Below the pieces are notes generated by a model. That model worked only from the letters and a program-made list of their open reading frames with translations, did not search any database and was not told the origin of the DNA. From NCBI GenBank assembly GCA_023248395.1, contig JAHFEQ010000001.1:1-38155 (forward strand): a stretch of DNA of 38,155 nucleotides, in the 5' to 3' direction. The DNA is from Nitrospirota bacterium (GTDB lineage: Bacteria > Nitrospirota > 9FT-COMBO-42-15 > HDB-SIOI813). Position numbers and translations under genes: made by a program. Of the stretch, positions 30,470-38,155 are shown in pieces (position 1 is the stretch's first letter; the number at the start of each line of letters is the position of its first letter).

Positions 30470-32897
30470 CTTCTCTCTCTGCTAATGTCGCGACACCAAC
30501 AACTTTGTCGTTATCCTCTGTGTCGATGAGCCTTACACCCTGAGTATTACGGCCAATCACTGTAATGTCTTTCGTCTTCATCCTGATGATCTTACCCGCT
30601 GAGGTAAGTATCATGATCTCATCTTCGTCGGAAACCTGAAGGGCCGAAACCGCCTTACCATTCTTTTGTGTAGACTTGATGGTTAGTATCCCCTTACCGC
30701 CGCGTCCCTGCATCCTATATTCAGAAAGGTCTGTCCGCTTCCCATACCCTCGTTCAGTAACAGTGAGGACTGTAGAATTGTCGTGTACGATCTCCATACC
30801 CACAACAAAATCATCTTCATCAAGATCAATACCTTTAACACCCCTTCCAACTCTCCCTATCGTCCTGATCTCTTCTTCATTAAATCGTATAGCCATCCCA
30901 TTATGAGTGCTTAACAATACCTCCTGATTGCCAGACGTCAGCCTTACAGATGTCAGTTTATCGCCCTTATCAAGCAAAATCCCGATAATGCCCCCTATCC
31001 TTATATTGCTGTAAGCCTCTAATGAGGTCTTTTTCACCACTCCTTTTATGGTGGCCATAACAATATATTTATCGCTGCTAAAGACAGATACAGGCAGAAC
31101 AGCCGTAACCCGCTCATCTTTATTAAGCTGCAGGAGATTTACGATGGCCTTACCCTTTGCAAGCCTGCCAGCCTCTGGTATCTGGTACACCTTCATGCCA
31201 TAGACTTTTCCGCTGTCCGTAAAAAAGAGCAGATGGTTATGGGTTGAAGCCACAAACAGGTGCTCAACAAAGTCCTCCTCTTTGGTCTCCATCCCTATCT
31301 TCCCTTTCCCTCCCCGCTTCTGGCTCCTGTAAGTAGTGACAGGGTTTCTTTTTATATAGCCCGTGTGAGATATCGTGATGACCATATCCTCTTCAACAAT
31401 AAGATCCTCTACCAATATCTCTCTGGTTTCCGGTATGATCTCTGTCCGTCTTGGGTCTGCATAGGCCCCTTTGATTTCTAATAACTCTTCCTTGATGATC
31501 TGCATCACAAGGGAATCACTTGCAAGAACAGAGTGTAAGTAGGAGATCCTTTCGATGAGTTGCCGATACTCTTCTTCAATCTTTTCTCTCTCAAGGCCGG
31601 TGAGCCTCTGAAGCCTCATATCGAGAATGGCCTGGGCCTGAATCTCTGTCAATGCAAATCTTGCGATAAGAGCATTCCTCGCCTCTTCAGGTGTCCTTGA
31701 GCCTTTTATCAGATTGATCATCTCATCCAGATTTGAGAGGGCGATCTTTAAACCTTCTAATATATGCACCCGTTCCTCAGCCTTCCGCAACTCATACTGG
31801 CTCCTCCGGATGACGATCTCCCGCCGATGCTCGATAAAGTACTGGATCATCTCTTTCAGGTTTAGTATCCTGGGTTGATTATGCACAAGGGCCAGCATGA
31901 TAATACCGAAGCTGCTCTGCATCTGGGTATGTTTATATAAATGGTTCAGGATGATAGCCGTCTGTTCACCCCGTTTTACCTCCAGAACGATACGCATCCC
32001 TTCACGATCTGACTCATCCCTGATCTCAGAAATCCCTTCTATCTTTTTATCGCGTACAAGGCCGGCAATATCTTCGATTAGCTTTGCCTTGTTCACTTGG
32101 TAGGGAATCTCTGTAACGATAATGCTCTCCTTCTCTGTTCTGGGATGCGTTTCTATAAAGGCCTTGGCCCGCATCTGAACTATCCCCCGGCCGGTTCCGT
32201 ATGCCTCCTGGATCCCTCTTAGCCCATGGATAAACCCTGCCGTTGGAAAATCAGGTCCTTTTATAACCCTTATAAGCTCTTCCACGGTGATTCCAGGATT
32301 ATCGATATACAGAATCAGGCCATCTACGATCTCCCCCAGGTTATGCGGGGGTATGTTTGTCGCCATCCCAACCGCAATACCTGCAGCGCCATTGATCAGC
32401 AAGTTAGGGATCTTGGTGGGAAGGACAAGCGGTTCCTTTAAGGAACCGTCATAGTTTGGAGCAAAGTTTACTGTCTCTTTATCAATATCGGCCAGCATCT
32501 CCCCTGCGATTTTTGCCATTCTGATCTCGGTATATCTCATGGCCGCCGGGGGATCCCCATCGACAGAGCCAAAGTTCCCCTGACCGTCTATTAGTGGGTA
32601 TCTCATGGAAAAGTCCTGTGCAAGCCGTACCGCCGTATCGTATACTGCAACATCTCCATGGGGATGGAATTTACCGATCACATCTCCAACGATTCTTGCA
32701 GACTTCTTATAGGGCCTGTTCCAGGGAACACCCATTTCATACATGGCGTACAGGATACGCCTGTGAACAGGTTTCAGGCCATCCCTTATATCCGGCAGGG
32801 CCCTGCCTACAATAACGCTCATCGCATAGTCGAGATAGGATGATCGCATCTCCTCTTCTATGCTGACAGGGATTCTCTTTTCGCCTGATATCGCCAA
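30453..32897 (-). CDS. gyrA: DNA gyrase subunit A
   Basis: [50 protein letters not shown], GyrA-box-like QKRGGKG. Confidence 0.98.
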   Translation of the reverse strand: MAISGEKRIPVSIEEEMRSSYLDYAMSVIVGRALPDIRDGLKPVHRRILYAMYEMGVPWNRPYKKSARIVGDVIGKFHPHGDVAVYDTAVRLAQDFSMRYPLIDGQGNFGSVDGDPPAAMRYTEIRMAKIAGEMLADIDKETVNFAPNYDGSLKEPLVLPTKIPNLLINGAAGIAVGMATNIPPHNLGEIVDGLILYIDNPGITVEELIRVIKGPDFPTAGFIHGLRGIQEAYGTGRGIVQMRAKAFIETHPRTEKESIIVTEIPYQVNKAKLIEDIAGLVRDKKIEGISEIRDESDREGMRIVLEVKRGEQTAIILNHLYKHTQMQSSFGIIMLALVHNQPRILNLKEMIQYFIEHRREIVIRRSQYELRKAEERVHILEGLKIALSNLDEMINLIKGSRTPEEARNALIARFALTEIQAQAILDMRLQRLTGLEREKIEEEYRQLIERISYLHSVLASDSLVMQIIKEELLEIKGAYADPRRTEIIPETREILVEDLIVEEDMVITISHTGYIKRNPVTTYRSQKRGGKGKIGMETKEEDFVEHLFVASTHNHLLFFTDSGKVYGMKVYQIPEAGRLAKGKAIVNLLQLNKDERVTAVLPVSVFSSDKYIVMATIKGVVKKTSLEAYSNIRIGGIIGILLDKGDKLTSVRLTSGNQEVLLSTHNGMAIRFNEEEIRTIGRVGRGVKGIDLDEDDFVVGMEIVHDNSTVLTVTERGYGKRTDLSEYRMQGRGGKGILTIKSTQKNGKAVSALQVSDEDEIMILTSAGKIIRMKTKDITVIGRNTQGVRLIDTEDNDKVVGVATLAEREDEEVL

Positions 32898-32938
32898 CTA
32901 ACGTCCTCCAAATCTGACTTCTAACCTCTAACTTCTAA

Positions 32939-32956
32939 CGCAGGCTAAAGCCTGCG
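32939..32956. repeat. short perfect palindrome between gyrA and gyrB
   Basis: CGCAGGCT-AA-AGCCTGCG followed by gctac. Confidence 0.8.
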
Positions 32957-32976
32957 GCTACTGGATACCCCCTAAT

Positions 32977-36565
<3,589 letters not shown>

Positions 36566-36594
36566 TTTAATTTCCTTCCATTTTAAATTTAATG

Positions 36595-37923
36595 TTATCC
36601 GCCTTCCTTTATCTTTTTTATAATATCCTCTATCAAAAAAACTGTATTGGAATCCTTCTCTTTTTGTTTTTCTATAATCTTACAGGCATAAATCACGGTA
36701 GTGTGATCCTTTCCACCGAAAAGTCTTCCTATCTCAGGAAAGGACATCTTAAGCAAATCCCTGCATAAAAACATGGCGATCTGTCTTGGTAAAACGATGG
36801 TTTTTGTCCTCTTCTTTGCCTTAAAATCTGCAAGTTTTATATTAAAGTGTGTTGCAACCACCTTTTGAATCTTTTCCGCTGTTACCTTCTCTACCTTTTC
36901 CTTAATAATGTCTTTGAATACCCGTTTGGCCATTTCCTCCGATATCTCCTGGCCTGTTAAGGATGAAAAGGCCCCTAATCTGATAAGGGCACCCTCTAAC
37001 TCCCGGACATTTGTCTTTATATTCTCCGCTAAAAAGAGGGCCACATCATCGGGAAAGTTTATGTGGGAAAATTCTCCGGTTGCCTTTTTTTTGATAATAG
37101 CGATCCTTGTTTCTAAATCCGGGGGCTGTATGTCTGCCAATAGCCCCCACTCAAACCTTGACCGAAGCCTCTCATCAATGTTTCTGATATCCTTTGGAAA
37201 TTTATCACTCGTGATGACTATCTGCTTGTGGGCCTCATACAGGGTATTAAAGGTGTGAAAAAACTCTTCTACCGTTCTCTCTTTCCCGGCTATAAACTGT
37301 ATATCATCCATTAACAGGATATCTGTGTTATTTCTATATTTATTCCTTAGTTCCACTGTCTTATCATTGAGAATCGCCTGAATGACTTCATTAGTAAATT
37401 GCTCAGAAGAAACATACAACACCCTTAGGGCGGGTTTCGTGCTAAGGATATGGTTTCCTAAGGCGTGTAACAAATGGGTCTTTCCTAAACCAACACCGCT
37501 GTATATAAAGAGTGGATTATAGGCCTTTCCAGGCGATTCAGCAACTGCCCTTGTGGCGGCATGGGCAAACTGATTACTCGGTCCCACAACAAAAGACGCG
37601 AAGGTATATTTTGGGTTTAACCGTTCCTCTCGCCTTTTTTTATAGGTAGCAGGAGGGACTGTTTCTGCCATATCTTGTTTTAAATCCTCACAGACCACAA
37701 AATCTATATTAATATCTTCTATCCCTGTAACCTTTGTTACAGAACTCTTTATGACATCAATAAAATGGTTCTTTAACCAATTTCCCAGGAAGACACTGGG
37801 AACCCCTATTTCAACTGTATTTCCCTGAAAAGAATGAAGTTTTGTCGAACGAAACCAATTCTCAAAACTCTGCCTTGTCAGAATATTTTCTATCTCCTTA
37901 AGACTTATCTCCCATATATCCAT
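36595..37923 (-). CDS. dnaA: chromosomal replication initiator protein DnaA
   Basis: NPLFIYSGVGLGKTHLLHALGNHIL, DILLMDDIQFIAGKERTVEEFFHTFN, DnaA signature FPEIGRLFGGKDHTTVIYACKII. Confidence 0.99.
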   Translation of the reverse strand: MDIWEISLKEIENILTRQSFENWFRSTKLHSFQGNTVEIGVPSVFLGNWLKNHFIDVIKSSVTKVTGIEDINIDFVVCEDLKQDMAETVPPATYKKRREERLNPKYTFASFVVGPSNQFAHAATRAVAESPGKAYNPLFIYSGVGLGKTHLLHALGNHILSTKPALRVLYVSSEQFTNEVIQAILNDKTVELRNKYRNNTDILLMDDIQFIAGKERTVEEFFHTFNTLYEAHKQIVITSDKFPKDIRNIDERLRSRFEWGLLADIQPPDLETRIAIIKKKATGEFSHINFPDDVALFLAENIKTNVRELEGALIRLGAFSSLTGQEISEEMAKRVFKDIIKEKVEKVTAEKIQKVVATHFNIKLADFKAKKRTKTIVLPRQIAMFLCRDLLKMSFPEIGRLFGGKDHTTVIYACKIIEKQKEKDSNTVFLIEDIIKKIKEGG

Positions 37924-37932
37924 TTCAACACT

Positions 37933-37941
37933 TTTTCCACA
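37933..37941 (+). promoter_or_regulatory. DnaA-box-like site upstream of dnaA
   Basis: TTTTCCACA fits TTWTNCACA, within the AT-rich dnaA upstream region. Confidence 0.5.
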
Positions 37942-38155
37942 GGTGTTAATAACTATATTTTCTTTTTATTTTCAATAAGATATATAGTTTTTTATTTTCT
38001 TATAAACCCTTTATTGGAATAATAACTGAGGAGTTTTCAATATATCAGAATCTGTATTTAAAGACAATCCATTTTTAAAAACCCTAAATAATTTTAAACA
38101 GCCTTATCATTTAAATTCTCTTTTTGTTTCATCTGGTTCTGCAGATATTAACAAA

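Overview
This window is a bacterial chromosomal segment. The right ~33 kb is a well-packed core region: trigger factor-clpP-clpX, serS, pgi, the Kor ferredoxin oxidoreductase, and a dnaA-dnaN-gyrB-gyrA block ending in an AT-rich, probably origin-proximal intergenic region. The left ~4.7 kb is an accessory region. It contains a 5' fragment of an ISL3-type transposase, a DUF4258/YgiT-like toxin-antitoxin pair, a truncated HUH rolling-circle Rep remnant, a Type II restriction-modification pair and an orphan membrane-anchored protein. Its right edge coincides with a 45-nt 3' tRNA-Arg(ACG) fragment that corresponds exactly to tRNA positions 32-76 and is followed by an intrinsic terminator. I read this as an att-type scar of an integrated island. 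The most interesting signals are: (i) that tRNA-scar island boundary; (ii) an A8 slippery run separating two transposase frames; (iii) a tandem-CBS/cytochrome b C-terminal fusion next to a membrane-anchored monoheme cytochrome c, with no cytochrome b N-terminal half or Rieske gene nearby; (iv) a ubiU-ubiV-ubiT-like operon for O2-independent quinone hydroxylation; and (v) several structured intergenic palindromes, including a 52-bp near-perfect palindrome with three GTTTAAAC cores between two tRNA-Ser genes and a ~128-bp hairpin directly after it. No CRISPR array or rRNA was seen. Functional calls come from reading motifs in the translations; no database search was run.
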